Below are positions 46,142 through 56,706 of a stretch of 64,000 nucleotides of DNA, one piece after another. Both the position numbers and the translations under genes were made by a program. The notes under the pieces are model-generated. The model was given only the letters and a program-made list of their open reading frames with translations, was not told the DNA's origin and searched no databases. The DNA is from Paracoccus sp. UBA889 (lineage in GTDB: Bacteria > Pseudomonadota > Alphaproteobacteria > Rhodobacterales > Rhodobacteraceae), in contig DBFD01000073.1 of assembly GCA_002294185.1 (NCBI GenBank), positions 1-64,000 of the forward strand, in the 5' to 3' direction. How positions within the stretch are numbered: position 1 is the stretch's first letter; each line of letters starts with the position of its first letter.

Positions 46142-48799
46142 ATGCCAAGTCTGAACGACATCCGATCAACGTTTCTGGGCTATTTCGAGAAAAACGGCCA
46201 TCGCGTGGTCGAAAGCAGCCCCCTGGTGCCGCGCAACGATCCGACGCTGATGTTCACCAATTCCGGAATGGTTCAGTTCAAGAACCTGTTCACCGGACTG
46301 GAGACGCGGGACTACACCCGCGCGACGACGGCGCAGAAATGTGTCCGCGCCGGCGGCAAGCACAACGATCTGGACAATGTCGGCTATACCGCTCGGCACC
46401 ACACCTTCTTTGAAATGCTGGGCAATTTCAGCTTTGGCGACTATTTCAAATCCGAGGCCATCGCCTTCGCCTGGGAATTGCTGACCCGGGATTTCGGGCT
46501 GTCCAGGGACAGGCTGCTGGTCACGGTCTATCATACCGATGACGAGGCCGCGAATATCTGGAAAAAGGTGGCCGGATTGCCGGACGACCGCATCATCCGC
46601 ATCGCCACGGCCGATAATTTCTGGCAGATGGGTCCGACCGGTCCCTGCGGCCCCTGCACCGAAATCTTCTACGATCACGGCGATCACATCTGGGGCGGGC
46701 CGCCGGGTTCGGCCGAGGAAGACGGCGACCGCTTCATCGAGATCTGGAACCTTGTCTTCATGCAGAACGAGCAATTCGAGGACGGCTCGATGCGCGCGCT
46801 CGACATGCAATCCATCGACACCGGCATGGGACTGGAACGGATCGGTGCGCTCTTGCAAGGCAAGCACGACAATTATGACACCGATCTGATGCGCAGCCTG
46901 ATCGAAGCCAGCGCCCATGCCACGAGCGTCGATCCGGACGGCTCGGGCAAGGTGCATCACCGGGTGATCGCGGATCATCTGCGTTCGACCGGCTTCCTGA
47001 TCGCGGATGGGGTCATGCCCTCGAACGAGGGGCGCGGCTATGTGCTGCGGCGCATCATGCGGCGCGCGATGCGTCACGCGCACATGCTGGGTGCGCAGGA
47101 TCCGGTGATGTATCGGCTGGTCCCGGCCCTGGTCGGGCAGATGGGCACGGCCTATCCGGAACTGACCCGCGCGCAGCCGCTGATCGAAGAGACCCTGCGC
47201 AGCGAGGAAACCCGGTTCCGGCAGACTCTGGACCGGGGATTGCGGCTGCTGGACGAGGAAGTGGCAAAGCTGCCGGAGGGCGCGAATCTGCCGGGCGAGG
47301 CGGCCTTCAAGCTGTATGATACCTATGGTTTCCCGCTGGATCTGACACAGGATGCCTTGCGTGAAAAAGGCCGCGCGGTCGACATCAGCGGCTTTGATGC
47401 CGCGATGGCCGAACAGAAGGCCAAGGCCCGCGCGGCCTGGGCGGGCAGCGGCGAGACGAAGGACGCAGCGATCTGGCATGATCTGGCCGAACGTCATGGC
47501 GCGACCGAATTTCTGGGCTATGACACCGACGAGGCGGAAGGTCAGATCCTGGCTCTGGTGGTGGAGGGGGCCGAGGCTTCGGAAGCGACCGAGGGCGCAG
47601 AGGTTCAGATCGTCGTGAACCAGTCGCCCTTCTATGCCGAATCGGGCGGTCAGGTTGGCGATACCGGTCTTGTCAGGACCGAGACAGGCGCCGCGCGGGT
47701 AACCGACACCAGGAAGGTCGCGGGCGTCTTCACGCATATGGCCCAGGTGACGCTGGGCACGATTGCCAAGGGTCAGGGTGCGCAATTGTCGGTCGATCGT
47801 GACCGGCGCGGCATGATCCGCGCCAACCATTCGGCCACGCATCTGCTGCACGAGGCATTGCGTCGGACCCTGGGCGCCCATGTCGCGCAGCGCGGCAGTC
47901 TGAACGCGCCTGACCGGCTGCGCTTCGATTTCAGCCACAACCATGCCGTCACGCCCGAGGAGGTCTCGAAGATCGAGGCGGAAGTGAATGATTTCATTCG
48001 GCAGAATTCCCCGGTCGAAACCCGGATCATGACCCCCGACGACGCTCGTGCCTTGGGCGCCCAGGCATTGTTCGGCGAGAAATATGGCGATGAGGTGCGG
48101 GTGGTCTCGATGGGTCGGCAGGGCAATTCCGGCAAGGGCACGGATGGCCAGACCTATTCGCTGGAACTTTGCGGAGGCACGCATGTCCTGCGCACGGGCG
48201 ATATCGGCGCCTTCGCGCTGCTGGGCGATTCCGCTTCCAGCGCCGGAGTGCGGCGGATCGAGGCGCTGACAGGGCAGGCGGCGCTGGACCATCTGCGCGC
48301 GGCAGACCGGCAATTGGCCGAGATCGCGACCCTGTTGAAAGCGCAGGCGGGCGATGTCGTGAACCGGGTGCGCGCCCTGGCCGATGAGCGCAAGGCACTG
48401 GCCAGCGAGGTCGCGCAGTTGAAGCGGCAGCTTGCCATGGGCGGCGGCGGGGCCACCGAAGCCAAGGAAATCGCCGGCGTGAAATTCATCGGCCGCAGGG
48501 TCGAGGGCGTCGGCGGCAAGGAGCTTGGGCCTCTGATCGACGAGATGAAAGCCAAGCTGGGCAGCGGCGCGGTGCTGGTCCTGTCGGAAGCCGACGGCAA
48601 GGCGACCGTGGCCGCCGGCGTGACGCCGGATCTGACCGACCGTCTCAGCGCCGTGTCCCTGGTGCAGGCCGCCACCGCCGCGCTTGGCGGCAAGGGCGGC
48701 GGCGGGCGGCCAGATCGCGCCCAGGGTGGCGCGCCGGGACTGGAGGCCGCCGAAAGCGCCTTTGCCGAAGTCGAGAAACTGATCGGGGCGACACTATGA
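46142..48799 (+). CDS. alaS: Alanyl-tRNA synthetase
   Basis: AlaRS charges tRNA-Ala. The 885-residue protein has the class II catalytic start ([30 protein letters not shown]) and [14 protein letters not shown]. The editing domain is marked by [11 protein letters not shown] and CGGTHV, and the C-Ala domain is at the end. The length is full. It follows recA, a common neighbour pair, and overlaps the next gene by 4 bases. Confidence 0.99.
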   Translation: MPSLNDIRSTFLGYFEKNGHRVVESSPLVPRNDPTLMFTNSGMVQFKNLFTGLETRDYTRATTAQKCVRAGGKHNDLDNVGYTARHHTFFEMLGNFSFGDYFKSEAIAFAWELLTRDFGLSRDRLLVTVYHTDDEAANIWKKVAGLPDDRIIRIATADNFWQMGPTGPCGPCTEIFYDHGDHIWGGPPGSAEEDGDRFIEIWNLVFMQNEQFEDGSMRALDMQSIDTGMGLERIGALLQGKHDNYDTDLMRSLIEASAHATSVDPDGSGKVHHRVIADHLRSTGFLIADGVMPSNEGRGYVLRRIMRRAMRHAHMLGAQDPVMYRLVPALVGQMGTAYPELTRAQPLIEETLRSEETRFRQTLDRGLRLLDEEVAKLPEGANLPGEAAFKLYDTYGFPLDLTQDALREKGRAVDISGFDAAMAEQKAKARAAWAGSGETKDAAIWHDLAERHGATEFLGYDTDEAEGQILALVVEGAEASEATEGAEVQIVVNQSPFYAESGGQVGDTGLVRTETGAARVTDTRKVAGVFTHMAQVTLGTIAKGQGAQLSVDRDRRGMIRANHSATHLLHEALRRTLGAHVAQRGSLNAPDRLRFDFSHNHAVTPEEVSKIEAEVNDFIRQNSPVETRIMTPDDARALGAQALFGEKYGDEVRVVSMGRQGNSGKGTDGQTYSLELCGGTHVLRTGDIGAFALLGDSASSAGVRRIEALTGQAALDHLRAADRQLAEIATLLKAQAGDVVNRVRALADERKALASEVAQLKRQLAMGGGGATEAKEIAGVKFIGRRVEGVGGKELGPLIDEMKAKLGSGAVLVLSEADGKATVAAGVTPDLTDRLSAVSLVQAATAALGGKGGGGRPDRAQGGAPGLEAAESAFAEVEKLIGATL

Positions 48800-49101
48800 G
48801 CGCGCTGTGGATCGCACATGTCCTCGTGACCGACCCCGAGGCCTATCGCCGCTATGCCGAGGCCGCCGGACCAGCGATCGCATCGCATGGCGGCGTTTTT
48901 CTGGCGCGGGGCGGCCGCTACCGGCAATTCGAGGGGCAGGACCGGCCGCGCAACGTCGTGGCCCGCTTTCCCAGCTTCGAAGCGGCCGTGGCCTGCTACG
49001 AAAGCGCCGAATATCAAGCCGCGCTGGCCCATGCCAAGGATGCGTCCACGCGCGAACTGGTCATCGTCGAAGAGACGTCGCCCGCTGCCGATCCGGCATG
49101 A
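48796..49101 (+). CDS. DUF1330 family protein
   Basis: The 101-residue protein has the ferredoxin-like alpha/beta pattern of DUF1330: [18 protein letters not shown], then [11 protein letters not shown], then [19 protein letters not shown] and the closing RELVIVE strand. The function is unknown; relatives are dimeric and lack clear catalytic residues. It is translationally coupled to alaS through an ATGA overlap. Confidence 0.88.
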   Translation: MSALWIAHVLVTDPEAYRRYAEAAGPAIASHGGVFLARGGRYRQFEGQDRPRNVVARFPSFEAAVACYESAEYQAALAHAKDASTRELVIVEETSPAADPA

Positions 49102-49117
49102 TCCCTGAACCGCAGGG

Positions 49118-49588
49118 CTAAATCCGGTCAGGCTCGGTCCGCGGTGCGGGAGGTTCGGTCCCGGTCGGGTTTTCCTTGACAATCGGCTCGGCGTCGGCGG
49201 TGGCGGCCGGCACCGTTTCGGAAACCCGACGCGGGGGCTGCGGTGCCGCGGCCTCGGGCAGCGCCGGTGCCGGCTGGGGCTTGCGCACGGGCGCGGCGGC
49301 GACGGGATATTCGGGTTGCGGAATCTGCTGCCTTTCGGGTTCTGGCGTCTCGGTGGCGTCTGCCTTGCGGCGGAAAACCAAGAGGTTGTGATAGATCGTC
49401 GTCCGCCCCGTCAGGCCGCTGCGTTCGTCGCTGGGCAACACGTCGGCGCGGATATATTCCCAGCCATCCTTTGCCATCCGGTTCAGTTCCTGCGTCACTG
49501 CCAGCGCATAGCGGTCGGTCGGGGTCTTGACGTCCCTGGCTTTCTCGCCGCGCGTGGGGGCCGGAATGACGGTGTATTCGAAGGGCAT
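49118..49588 (-). CDS. DUF4177-like protein with Pro/Ala-rich tail
   Basis: Residues 1-75 form a small conserved domain (FEYTVIPAPTRGEKARDVKT, then LNRMAKDGWEYIRADVLPSDE and TTIYHNLLVFRR), like the DUF4177 proteins common in Rhodobacteraceae. Residues 80-156 are low complexity, rich in Pro, Ala and Glu. The start at 49588 is preferred to 49615, as the family starts MPFEYTVIPAP. Function unknown. It converges with the DUF1330 gene. Confidence 0.82.
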   Translation of the reverse strand: MPFEYTVIPAPTRGEKARDVKTPTDRYALAVTQELNRMAKDGWEYIRADVLPSDERSGLTGRTTIYHNLLVFRRKADATETPEPERQQIPQPEYPVAAAPVRKPQPAPALPEAAAPQPPRRVSETVPAATADAEPIVKENPTGTEPPAPRTEPDRI

Positions 49589-49723
49589 CTGTCTGCGTCC
49601 TGAACCTTGCATCAACCAGAAGGTAGAGCAGATGCCGCATCGCTTGCCAAGGGCGGCGGGGTCATCTCCGACAGAGGAAGTGGCCGCCGTTTCAGCCTGC
49701 GCGACCCTCTGCCGCCGCAGCCG

Positions 49724-51238
49724 CTACAATTGCAGCTTTTTTGCGACCAGTTGGTTGACGGCGGCCGGATTTGCCTTGCCGCCGCTGGCCTTCAGCACCT
49801 GGCCCACGAACCAGCCCGCCAGTTTCGGATTGGCCCTGGCCTTTTCGACCTGGGCGGGATTGGCGGCGATGATCTGGTCCACGACGGCCTCGATCGCGCC
49901 TATGTCCGTGACCTGTTTCATGCCGCGCGCCTCGACGATCCCGGCCGGGTCGCCGCCCTCGGTCCAGATGATCTCGAACAATTCCTTGGCGATCTTGCCC
50001 GAAATCTCGCCCTTGCCGATCAGATCGATCACGCCGCCAAGCTGCGCCGCCGAGATGGGCGAGGTCTCGATCGTCAGGCCTTCCTTGTTCAGACGACCGA
50101 ACAGCTCGTTGATCACCCAGTTCGCGGCCGCCTTGCCATCGCGGCCCTGCGCGACAGCCTCGAAATAATTGGCGTTCTCGACATCCGCGGTCAGCACCCC
50201 CGCATCATATTCCGACAGCCCCATCTCCTTGACAAAGCGGGCCTTCTTTTCATCGGGCAATTCGGGCATATCGCCTGCGATGGCATCGACCCATGCCTGT
50301 TCGATGTCCAGCGGCAACAGGTCGGGATCGGGAAAATAGCGGTAATCATGCGCCTCTTCCTTGCTGCGCATCGATCGCGTTTCGCCCCGGTCGGGATCGT
50401 AGAGGCGGGTTTCCTGCACGATGCTGCCGCCATCTTCCAAAATGGCGATCTGGCGGCGTGCCTCGTGATCGATCGCAGCCTGGATGAAGCGCAGCGAGTT
50501 CATGTTCTTGATCTCGCAGCGGGTGCCAAGATGACTGAAATCGCCGGTTTCCTGAAAGCGTTCGTAATCGCCGGGCTTGCAGACCGACACGTTCACGTCG
50601 GCGCGCAGGTTGCCGTTTTGCATGTTGCCATCGCATGTGCCCAGATAGCGCATGATCTGGCGCAGCTTGGCGACATAGGCGGAGGCTTCCTCGGGGCCGC
50701 GGATGTCGGGGCGGCTGACGATCTCCATCAGCGCGACACCGGTGCGGTTCAGATCGACGAAGGACATGTCGGGATCCATGTCGTGAATCGACTTGCCGGC
50801 GTCCTGTTCCATGTGAATACGCTCGATCCGCACGCGCCGCGCAATGCCCGGCCCCATGTCCACGATCACCTCGCCCTCGCCGACGATGGGGTGGTAAAGC
50901 TGGCTGATCTGATAGCCCTGCGGCAGATCGGGATAGAAGTAGTTCTTGCGGTCGAAGGCGCTGCGCAGATTGATCGCGGCTTTCAGGCCCAGCCCGGTGC
51001 GCACGGCCTGGGCCACGCAGAATTCGTTGATCACGGGCAACATCCCGGGCATGGCGGCATCGACGAAGGAGACGTTGGAATTCGGCTCGGCGCCGAATTC
51101 GGTCGATGCGCCGGAAAAAAGCTTGGCCTTGCTGGCGATCTGGGCGTGGACTTCCAGCCCGATGACCAGTTCCCAATCGCCCCTCGCCCCGGCGATGACC
51201 TTTGGTTGGGGGGCGGTGAAGCTCAGGTGGTCCAGCAT
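49724..51238 (-). CDS. gatB: Aspartyl/glutamyl-tRNA(Asn/Gln) amidotransferase subunit B
   Basis: GatB converts misacylated Glu-tRNA(Gln) or Asp-tRNA(Asn) to the amide form with GatA and GatC. The 504-residue protein has [13 protein letters not shown], the conserved [24 protein letters not shown] and the [18 protein letters not shown] block, then the YqeY-like tail domain. The ATG at 51238 has GACGAGGA upstream; a longer frame to 51256 is less likely. gatA and gatC are not in the window. Confidence 0.97.
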   Translation of the reverse strand: MLDHLSFTAPQPKVIAGARGDWELVIGLEVHAQIASKAKLFSGASTEFGAEPNSNVSFVDAAMPGMLPVINEFCVAQAVRTGLGLKAAINLRSAFDRKNYFYPDLPQGYQISQLYHPIVGEGEVIVDMGPGIARRVRIERIHMEQDAGKSIHDMDPDMSFVDLNRTGVALMEIVSRPDIRGPEEASAYVAKLRQIMRYLGTCDGNMQNGNLRADVNVSVCKPGDYERFQETGDFSHLGTRCEIKNMNSLRFIQAAIDHEARRQIAILEDGGSIVQETRLYDPDRGETRSMRSKEEAHDYRYFPDPDLLPLDIEQAWVDAIAGDMPELPDEKKARFVKEMGLSEYDAGVLTADVENANYFEAVAQGRDGKAAANWVINELFGRLNKEGLTIETSPISAAQLGGVIDLIGKGEISGKIAKELFEIIWTEGGDPAGIVEARGMKQVTDIGAIEAVVDQIIAANPAQVEKARANPKLAGWFVGQVLKASGGKANPAAVNQLVAKKLQL

Positions 51239-51520
51239 CGGGATCCTCGTCGGCAAATGGCGTCTCGGCGGGTGTTCTAGGGCAGCAGAGGGCGCTTGTC
51301 ACTGGGGGCCTGCGTCACGCCCGACGCGCGCACCCCGCCTGCCCTGCGACACGTCTTTGTGTGACAGGTCAAGAAGGCCGCCCCGGCATGGTCGATCGGC
51401 GGATTTTCGTCGCGCCGCGGGCGTGGCCGGGCGGGATTTCGCCGAAGGATTCCGCGATGCTTGCGGGAATTGCACGCATGGCTAATCCGGAAGCGACGAA
51501 ACCTTCCAGAGAGGATCCCG

Positions 51521-52147
51521 ATGCACGCTGCGCTTCTGCCCCTGGCCGCTCTTGCCTTGCTGAGCGCCTGTGCGACCACGACGAGCGACAAGGCCGAACG
51601 GGCGAAGCAGGCCGAGGCGCAGGCCCGGCAGATGTCGCTGGCGCAAAGGCCGCCGATGCGGTGGGGTCAGCGGTCGGGCGCGGATGCCTGGACCAGGGCG
51701 ACGCTGACCGCTTTGGATCGCGAGGGGGTGAAGGTGCTGTCGCGCGTGCCCTCGGACATCGACGCCTTCTGCCCCAATTACGCCCAGCTTGGCGCGCCGG
51801 GCCGCAAGGCCTTCTGGGCGGGTCTGCTGTCGGCGGTGGCCAAGCATGAAAGCACCTATAACCCGAAAGCCAGTGGCGGCGGCGGCAAGTGGATCGGCCT
51901 GATGCAGATCGCGCCCGCGACCTGGCGCAATTACAATTGCGACGGCAATATCCGCAACGGGGCCGACAACATGTCCTGCGCCGTCCGGATCATGTCGCGA
52001 CAGGTCGCGCGCGACAATGCGGTGGCCAATGACGGCAGCGGCTGGCGCGGCGTGGCGCGCGACTGGGCGCCGATGCGCAACCCCGAGAAGCGCGCCGATA
52101 TAGCCGCCTGGACCAGCAGCCAGAGCTATTGCACGCCACGGGGATAG
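51521..52147 (+). CDS. Lytic transglycosylase lipoprotein (SLT domain)
   Basis: The 208-residue protein starts with a lipoprotein signal peptide whose lipobox LLSAC ends at Cys17, so it should sit in the outer or inner membrane. The SLT domain has the catalytic Glu in AVAKHESTYNPKAS and the downstream GLMQIAPATWRNYNCDGN. It likely cleaves glycan strands of peptidoglycan. Start at 51521 is set by GAGAGGATCCCG. An upstream in-frame extension does not carry a signal peptide. Confidence 0.9.
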   Translation: MHAALLPLAALALLSACATTTSDKAERAKQAEAQARQMSLAQRPPMRWGQRSGADAWTRATLTALDREGVKVLSRVPSDIDAFCPNYAQLGAPGRKAFWAGLLSAVAKHESTYNPKASGGGGKWIGLMQIAPATWRNYNCDGNIRNGADNMSCAVRIMSRQVARDNAVANDGSGWRGVARDWAPMRNPEKRADIAAWTSSQSYCTPRG

Positions 52148-52459
52148 AAGCGGCGTTTCAGGTCGGCCTGCGCGGCGCTGCCGGGAAGACCGGTGCCAAG
52201 GACCGCCGATGGCGCCAAAGGCGATTGGAAAGAGAACGAGACGGAAGAAAGGTCGCTCCGGCTGCCGGCTCAGGGGGCTTGGCGGGAAACCGGAGCGCCT
52301 CGCTCTCTTGCGGTCATCGGCGCCTCCGCCTGTACCGCGATTCGCAGTCTTGTCCGCAATTGCTTAATTTGTCGTTAATCGCCCCTCGCCCTCTTTTCAA
52401 ATACCTCGGGGGGTGAGGCCCCCTGGGGCCGAGGGGGGCAGTGCCCCCCTGCCGCCCGC
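52148..52459. other. Convergent intergenic region with a TTAA-N7-TTAA motif and GC-rich repeats
   Basis: No gene is seen. TTAA (52364-52367) and TTAA (52375-52378) have the CtrA spacing but serve no gene start. GGGGGGC-AGT-GCCCCCC (52433-52449) is a 7-bp stem near the M20 stop. It lies in a stretch (about 52400-52455) of alternating G and C runs that resembles repeated intergenic sequences of Rhodobacteraceae. Confidence 0.5.
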
Positions 52460-53845
52460 CTATCGCAGGGCCGCAAGGATGCGCGCCCAGGATCGCGCGC
52501 CTTTGGCGAAGCTTTCGACGTCGTATTTCTCGTTCGGGGAATGGATCCGGTCATCGTCGCGGCCAAAGCCGATCAGCAGGGAATCCATGCCCAGAATATG
52601 CTTGAAATCACCTGCGACGGGAATCGAGCCGCCGGCGCCGATAAAGGCGGCCTCGCGCCCCCATTCCTCGCTCAGCGCGGATTTGGCGGCCGCGAAGGCG
52701 GGATCCGAGGTGTCCATGACGCTGGCCGGGCTGCCGCCGTGGTCGTGAAATTCCACCGTGCAGTCGGCTGGCAGGAAGCCGCGGACATGATTGCGAAAGG
52801 CCTCGCGCACCGCTGCGGGATCCTGCCGGCCGGTCAGGCGGAAGCTGACCTTGGCGCGGGCTTCGGCGGGCAACACGGTCTTGAAACCATCGCCGGCATA
52901 GCCTCCGGCAATGCCGTTGATCTCGGCGGTGGGCCGGTTCCAGACCATTTCCAGCGGGGTACGGCCCTTTTCCCCGATCGGCTGCGACAATCCGACACGG
53001 GACAGGAAATCCCGTGCGTCGAAATCAAGCGCCTGCCAGTCGCGGCGCAGCGTCTCGGGCAGATCGGCCACACCCTCGTAGAAGCCCGGCAGGGTGACGC
53101 GACCCTCCGCGTCCTTCAGCGCCGCCAGCGCGCGCGTCAGGATCATGATCGGGTTCGCGGCCAGCCCGCCGAAACTGCCCGAATGCAGGTCGCGATCGGC
53201 GGCTCGGATCACCACTTCCTCGCCGACCAGGCCGCGCAATTGCGTGGTGATGGCGGGGCGGCCATCCGCATAGAGCCCGGTGTCGCAGATCATCGCCAAC
53301 GAGGCCGACAGGCGGTCCTTCTGCGCCAGTAGAAAGGGGCGCAGCGAGGGCGAACCGGATTCTTCCTCGCCCTCGAACAGCAGGATCAGATCGCCGGGCA
53401 GGGCGCCGTGAACCGCCTTCCAGGCGCGAAACGCCTCGACAAAGGTCATCAATTGGCCCTTGTCGTCGCTGGCGCCGCGGCCGCGAATGACGTCACCGGC
53501 ATCGGTGGACTGGATTTCCGGCTCGAAAGGCGGACGGTCCCACAGGGCCAGGGGATCAACCGGCTGCACGTCGTAATGGCCATAGAACAGCAGCGGACGC
53601 GCCCCGCTGGGCGGCGAGGTCGCAATCACCATCGGATGGCCTTCGGTCGCCATCACGCTGGCCTCGAAGCCCAGCGAGGCAAGCTGTGCGCAAAGCCATT
53701 CCGCCGCGTCGCGCACGTCGCCCGCATGGGCCGGATCGGTCGAGATCGAGGGGATTCGCAGAAAGTCCAGCAGCCGCTGCAAGGCCGGCTCAAGCCCCCG
53801 GTCCAGCTCTGCCAGAACCGCCTCCAGCCTGTCATCCTGCGCCAT
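52460..53845 (-). CDS. M20 family metallopeptidase (dipeptidase/deacylase)
   Basis: The 461-residue protein has the M20 metal-binding pattern: LLFYGHYDVQPVDP (first metal ligand His and Asp), RGASDDKGQL, and LLFEGEEESGSPSL with the catalytic Glu pair. The dimerization domain is inserted in the middle, and AFIGAGGSIPVAGDF supplies the later part. It should hydrolyse small peptides or N-acyl amino acids, but the substrate is unknown. The start at 53845 is placed by GGAAAGGACGACCAC. It is divergent from hemA. Confidence 0.93.
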   Translation of the reverse strand: MAQDDRLEAVLAELDRGLEPALQRLLDFLRIPSISTDPAHAGDVRDAAEWLCAQLASLGFEASVMATEGHPMVIATSPPSGARPLLFYGHYDVQPVDPLALWDRPPFEPEIQSTDAGDVIRGRGASDDKGQLMTFVEAFRAWKAVHGALPGDLILLFEGEEESGSPSLRPFLLAQKDRLSASLAMICDTGLYADGRPAITTQLRGLVGEEVVIRAADRDLHSGSFGGLAANPIMILTRALAALKDAEGRVTLPGFYEGVADLPETLRRDWQALDFDARDFLSRVGLSQPIGEKGRTPLEMVWNRPTAEINGIAGGYAGDGFKTVLPAEARAKVSFRLTGRQDPAAVREAFRNHVRGFLPADCTVEFHDHGGSPASVMDTSDPAFAAAKSALSEEWGREAAFIGAGGSIPVAGDFKHILGMDSLLIGFGRDDDRIHSPNEKYDVESFAKGARSWARILAALR

Positions 53846-53933
53846 GTGGTCGTCCTTTCCCGGTGGTGTTTGCAGCTTCCGCGCCCTGTTCCTTGGTCGT
53901 GTCACGGCGATTTTGGTCTGTTCTTGCCGGAAT

Positions 53934-53947
53934 TTGACGTGTATCAA
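53934..53947 (+). promoter_or_regulatory. FNR/FnrL-type box upstream of hemA
   Basis: TTGACGTGTATCAA matches the FNR consensus TTGAT-N4-ATCAA at nine of ten positions. Its centre (53940.5) lies about 40 bases before a plausible start site behind the -10 candidate GACAAT (53968-53973), a class II activation geometry. FnrL control of hemA is known in Rhodobacter. The box lies in the 166-base gap shared with the M20 gene. Confidence 0.6.
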
Positions 53948-54011
53948 CTTGGGGCCGCGCGTGATCTGACAATGATCGCACCCAGCCAGCTACGCAAGGG
54001 AACGCCCGCAC

Positions 54012-55241
54012 ATGGACTATGACGCCGCCCTGGATCAGGCCATCGCACGTTTGCACGACGAGGGCCGCTATCGCACATTCATCGATATCGAACGATCGAA
54101 GGGGCAGTTTCCCCTGGCCGTCTGGACCCGTCCCGATGGCAGGAAACAGGACATCACCGTCTGGTGCGGTAACGATTATCTGGGCATGGGCCAGCATCCC
54201 GCGGTCCTGGGCGCGATGCACGAGGCGCTGGATGCGGTCGGCGCCGGGTCGGGCGGAACGCGCAATATCAGCGGCACCACCGTCTATCACAAGCGGCTGG
54301 AGGCCGAACTGGCCGACCTGCACCGCAAAGAGGCAGCATTGGTGTTCACCAGCGCCTACATCGCCAATGACGCCACGCTTTCGACCCTGCCAAAGCTGTT
54401 TCCGGGCCTGATCATCTATTCCGACGCGCTGAACCACGCCTCGCTGATCGAGGGGATCCGGCGCAATGGCGGCGCCAAGCGGATCTTTCGCCACAATGAC
54501 GTGGCGCATCTGCGCGAACTGATCGAAGCGGACGATCCGGCCGCGCCCAAGCTGATCGCCTTCGAATCGATCTATTCCATGGATGGCGATTTCGGACCGA
54601 TCGAGGCGATCTGCGATCTGGCCCGTGAATTCGGCGCGCTGACCTATCTGGACGAGGTTCACGCGGTCGGCATGTACGGGCCGCGCGGCGGCGGTGTGGC
54701 GGAACGCGACGGGCTGGCGGGGCGTATCGACATCATCAACGGCACGCTGGGCAAGGCCTTTGGCGTGTTCGGCGGCTATATCGCGGCCAGCGCCACCATG
54801 TGCGACGCGATCCGATCCTACGCGCCGGGCTTCATCTTCACCACCTCGCTGCCGCCCGCGGTGGCCGCCGGGGCAGCCGCCTCGATCCGGCTGCTGAAGA
54901 CGGCCGAAGGGCAGACGCTGCGCGATGCCCAGCAATTGCACGCGAAGATCCTGAAAATGCGGCTGCAATCGCTGGGGATGCCCATCATCGATCATGGCAG
55001 CCATATCGTGCCGGTCCATGTCGGGCACCCGGTCCACTGCAAGCAATTGTCCGATATGTTGCTGCGCGATTACGGCATCTACGTGCAACCGATCAACTTT
55101 CCCACGGTGCCGCGCGGCACCGAGCGCCTGCGGTTCACGCCCTCGCCAGTGCACGATCCTGGACGAATTGATCAGCTGGTGCGGGCGATGGATGCACTTT
55201 GGTCGCATTGTGCGTTGAATCGCGCCGAAATGAGCGCGTGA
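54012..55241 (+). CDS. hemA: 5-aminolevulinate synthase
   Basis: This PLP enzyme condenses glycine and succinyl-CoA to 5-aminolevulinate, the first step of the C4 route to heme and corrins. The 409-residue protein has Lys248 (GTLGKAFG) as the PLP lysine, [14 protein letters not shown] (PLP-binding Asp and His), the [17 protein letters not shown] segment and the C-terminal tail of the ALAS family. The start fits the family length. The gene stands alone behind the FNR-type box. Confidence 0.97.
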   Translation: MDYDAALDQAIARLHDEGRYRTFIDIERSKGQFPLAVWTRPDGRKQDITVWCGNDYLGMGQHPAVLGAMHEALDAVGAGSGGTRNISGTTVYHKRLEAELADLHRKEAALVFTSAYIANDATLSTLPKLFPGLIIYSDALNHASLIEGIRRNGGAKRIFRHNDVAHLRELIEADDPAAPKLIAFESIYSMDGDFGPIEAICDLAREFGALTYLDEVHAVGMYGPRGGGVAERDGLAGRIDIINGTLGKAFGVFGGYIAASATMCDAIRSYAPGFIFTTSLPPAVAAGAAASIRLLKTAEGQTLRDAQQLHAKILKMRLQSLGMPIIDHGSHIVPVHVGHPVHCKQLSDMLLRDYGIYVQPINFPTVPRGTERLRFTPSPVHDPGRIDQLVRAMDALWSHCALNRAEMSA

Positions 55242-55351
55242 CACAATCGACGGGTGAACTGCTCTCGCGTCCGTGATAACCTTGGTTTAAACAAGGCAGG
55301 ATATCGTTCCGATTCGGGCGATACGGTCAGCGGGCAAAGAGGCAGGCAGGA

Positions 55352-56629
55352 ATGAGCAGGCTGCGGGCTGAAATCCCGGCAGAGGAGTTGATGCAGGTGG
55401 AGGAAGTGGACCATTTCCTCGATGACGACACACGTCTCGGCGACATCATGCGCGGCGAGCGGGCGACGCTGGGCAAATCGCTGCTGGATGTGCAGCGCGA
55501 ATTGCGGATCCGGGCCTCCTATGTCGCCGCGATCGAGAATTGCGACATCACGGCTTTCGATACGCCCAGCTTCATCTCGGGCTATGTGCGATCCTATTCG
55601 CGGTATCTGGGCATGGACCCGGACTGGACCTTCCGCCGCTTCTGTCTTGAATCGGGCTTCCAGCCGACGCATGGCATGGCGCCCTCGGCCTCGGGGCCGA
55701 AACCCGGGCGCAGGCCGTCGGAACCGGCCGAGGCGCTGGCCAATCCTCATGCCTTGTTCCTTCCTCAGCGCGAAAGCTTCTGGACGCAGATCGAACCCCG
55801 GGCGATGGGCTCGGTCCTGGTGCTGATCGCGATCATGGGCGGGCTGGCCTATGGCGGCTGGGCCGTGCTGCAAGAGGTGCAGCGGGTGACGCTGACGCCG
55901 GGCGAAACCACCCCAGGCGTGGTGACGGAACTGGATCCGGCTGCCGGCGCCGGAATGTCGGTGCCGTTGCTCGAAAGTGGCGATACCGCTGAAATCGCGC
56001 AGAATCTGCCGCAGCCCGAGGGACTTGACCGGATCTACCGGCCGCAGATTCTGGAGGCGCCGGTGCTGACTTCTCGCGACGGCCCGATCGCGGCCATCGA
56101 TCCGGGGCTTGCACGGCAAACGGCGACGGCGCAAGGCGGCGACATGACGGCCGGTTCCGCCGAAGGGGCGGACGCGATCCAGCGTGCGCTGGCCTCGGCC
56201 GGGGCGGGCGAGGCGGTGGAATACGGACCGCAGATGCCGGAAAGCCAGCACTCGGTCACGATGGCGGCGGATGCGCCCGAGCTTCAGTTGCTGGCCGCCC
56301 GGCCCGCCTGGGTGCGGGTCACCACCTCGGACGGGACGGTGCTGCTGGAAAAGATCATGGATGCCGGCGAACGCTTCAGCCTGCCCAAGCTGGAAGAACC
56401 GCCGGTGCTGCGCACGGGCAATTCGGGCGCCATCTATTTCGCGGTGAACGGCAAGACCTACGGTCCCGCGGCGCCGGGGCCTCAGGTGGTCAAGAATATC
56501 CGTTTGTCACCTGATGCGCTGACCGGAACATTTGCGCTGGCCGATCTGAACGCCGATCCCGAACTGGCGCAGATGGTGGCGCTGGCCCAGGCCGCGCCGG
56601 TAAATGGCGAGGCGCAGGCGACCGAGTAG
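55352..56629 (+). CDS. RodZ-like helix-turn-helix membrane protein
   Basis: The 425-residue protein has an N-terminal HTH_25-type domain (GDIMRGERATLGKSLLDVQRELRI and ASYVAAIENCDITAFDTPSFISGYVRSYSRYLGM, about 28-92). A membrane helix follows (about 151-172), then a long low-complexity periplasmic stretch. The C-terminal DUF4115-like beta domain is at 305-400 (ARPAWVRVTTSDGTVLLEKIM). This is the RodZ layout that anchors MreB-type cell-shape machinery, but the identity needs MreB context not in the window. Confidence 0.85.
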   Translation: MSRLRAEIPAEELMQVEEVDHFLDDDTRLGDIMRGERATLGKSLLDVQRELRIRASYVAAIENCDITAFDTPSFISGYVRSYSRYLGMDPDWTFRRFCLESGFQPTHGMAPSASGPKPGRRPSEPAEALANPHALFLPQRESFWTQIEPRAMGSVLVLIAIMGGLAYGGWAVLQEVQRVTLTPGETTPGVVTELDPAAGAGMSVPLLESGDTAEIAQNLPQPEGLDRIYRPQILEAPVLTSRDGPIAAIDPGLARQTATAQGGDMTAGSAEGADAIQRALASAGAGEAVEYGPQMPESQHSVTMAADAPELQLLAARPAWVRVTTSDGTVLLEKIMDAGERFSLPKLEEPPVLRTGNSGAIYFAVNGKTYGPAAPGPQVVKNIRLSPDALTGTFALADLNADPELAQMVALAQAAPVNGEAQATE

Positions 56630-56706
56630 CGCGGCCCGGATCGCCGAGGCGCGGGCATCGGGGAGGCCGCGCCCATGATGGCCGGGTGATGAACCGGCCG
56701 TCGGGG

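Noticed and set aside
46166..48313. Long open frame (about 715 codons) antisense to alaS
   Set aside because: It is a shadow of the GC-rich coding strand; it has no ribosome-binding site and no family resemblance, while alaS has a full, clean set of motifs.
53653..53835. Small frame inside the M20 gene
   Set aside because: It is an alternative frame of a certain gene and has no features of its own.
56629..56672. Inverted repeat GCGCGGCC / GGCCGCGC between rodZ-like gene and dipeptidase
   Set aside because: The loop is 28 bases and no T run is present on either strand, so a terminator call is not supported.
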